Position numbers and translations under genes: made by a program
Part shown: one piece after another, positions 63,799 through 64,000 of the stretch
How positions within the stretch are numbered: the first letter of the stretch is position 1
How the letters are laid out: each line of letters starts with the position of its first letter
The notes under the pieces: generated by a model
The model's input: only the letters and a program-made list of their open reading frames with translations
Told to the model about the DNA's origin: nothing
The model's database searches: none
NCBI RefSeq assembly: GCF_900114255.1
Contig: NZ_FOSL01000024.1
Coordinates: forward strand, 1-64,000
Source of the DNA: Neomesorhizobium albiziae
GTDB taxonomy: Bacteria > Pseudomonadota > Alphaproteobacteria > Rhizobiales > Rhizobiaceae
Direction: 5' to 3'
Length of the DNA stretch: 64,000 nucleotides

Positions 63799-64000
63799 GT
63801 GGCCATGGTCAACGGGCTTCGATTCAAAACGGCAAGGGATCTGTTTGCGGCATATCCCGCCGCCTCCCAGGATATGAAAGCAACCCCCACCGACCAGCCC
63901 TCGCTCGAATTCTGCCGCTCACTCCTCGCCAGCAAAGTTCCCGAGGAGGCGGTGACCTTTTGCGCGTATCTGCTGCCGGATCGCGCCGCCGTCTGGTGGG
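63799..64000 (+). CDS. DUF6931-like protein, truncated by the window end
   Basis: The first 67 residues of a gene that runs off the window. The visible part reads VNGLRFKTARDLFAAYP, then KVPEEAVTFCAYLLPDRAAV and ends WWG; the EEAVTFCAYLLP...AVWW string matches my recollection of DUF6931, a family found near T6SS-type genes. The start is GTG 63799 or ATG 63805, both shortly after GGGGAGG; the frame is open upstream to 63673. It continues the second block after the OmpA gene. Function unknown. Confidence 0.6.
   Translation, partial: MAMVNGLRFKTARDLFAAYPAASQDMKATPTDQPSLEFCRSLLASKVPEEAVTFCAYLLPDRAAVWW

Noticed and set aside
1-64000. CRISPR array, tRNA, rRNA or prophage
   Set aside because: No regularly spaced direct repeats, no tRNA T-loop context with an acceptor stem, and no phage structural or integrase genes other than T6SS components were seen.

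Overview
The window looks like a chromosomal segment of a Mesorhizobium-type alphaproteobacterium (Hyphomicrobiales). The evidence is indirect: GC-rich codon use throughout, an F0 operon ordered atpI-atpB-atpE-b'-b and split from F1, a BacA/SbmA transporter, a GTTC-N7-GTTC alphaproteobacterial SOS box, and intergenic palindromes of the kind common in rhizobia. No rRNA, tRNA, CRISPR array, intact insertion sequence or prophage was recognised.

Positions 1-18,850 are mainly housekeeping genes. On the plus strand: a DUF2007 protein, a tRNA1(Val)-type methyltransferase, an S49 peptidase, a small membrane protein, ispE and moaB. A minus-strand glycosyltransferase follows. Next comes a 905-base gene-free stretch with two long inverted repeats around a structured, possibly non-coding-RNA segment, ending in the SOS box of a radical SAM gene. 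Then rnhB, the F0 ATP synthase operon (minus), a SleB-type cell wall hydrolase, der, a YfgM-like protein, an NnrU protein, a polysaccharide deacetylase, bacA, an MFS transporter and an ArsC-fold protein.

Positions 18,888-42,207 hold a complete type VI secretion system (T6SS). clpV/tssH runs leftward from a divergent promoter region. tssA-B-C-hcp-E-F-G-tagH-tssJ-K-L-M-tagF run rightward as one tightly packed operon, often with overlapping stop and start codons. The operon continues into an effector cassette: a DUF2169 protein, a thiolase-fold (ketoacyl-synthase-like) protein lacking the catalytic residues, a PAAR-like DUF4150 protein with a C-terminal HNH-type toxin domain, and a putative immunity protein. 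A convergent operon (42,209-45,323) encodes VgrG, a DUF6484 protein and a small unknown protein.

Positions 45,534-64,000 hold a second T6SS-related block: a second FHA protein (TagH2), an AIDA-like autotransporter on the minus strand, and a rightward run of caspase-like protease, TssL2-OmpA, TssM2, PP2C phosphatase, membrane Ser/Thr kinase, DUF1036 protein and a membrane-anchored M23 endopeptidase fused to a lysozyme-like domain. An OmpA-family protein on the minus strand and a truncated DUF6931-like gene close the window. This block has its own membrane-complex pair, its own phosphorylation switch and its own cell-wall enzymes, but no second sheath, tube or baseplate. It either modulates the first T6SS or is a distinct envelope machine; it is the best candidate here for an undescribed system.
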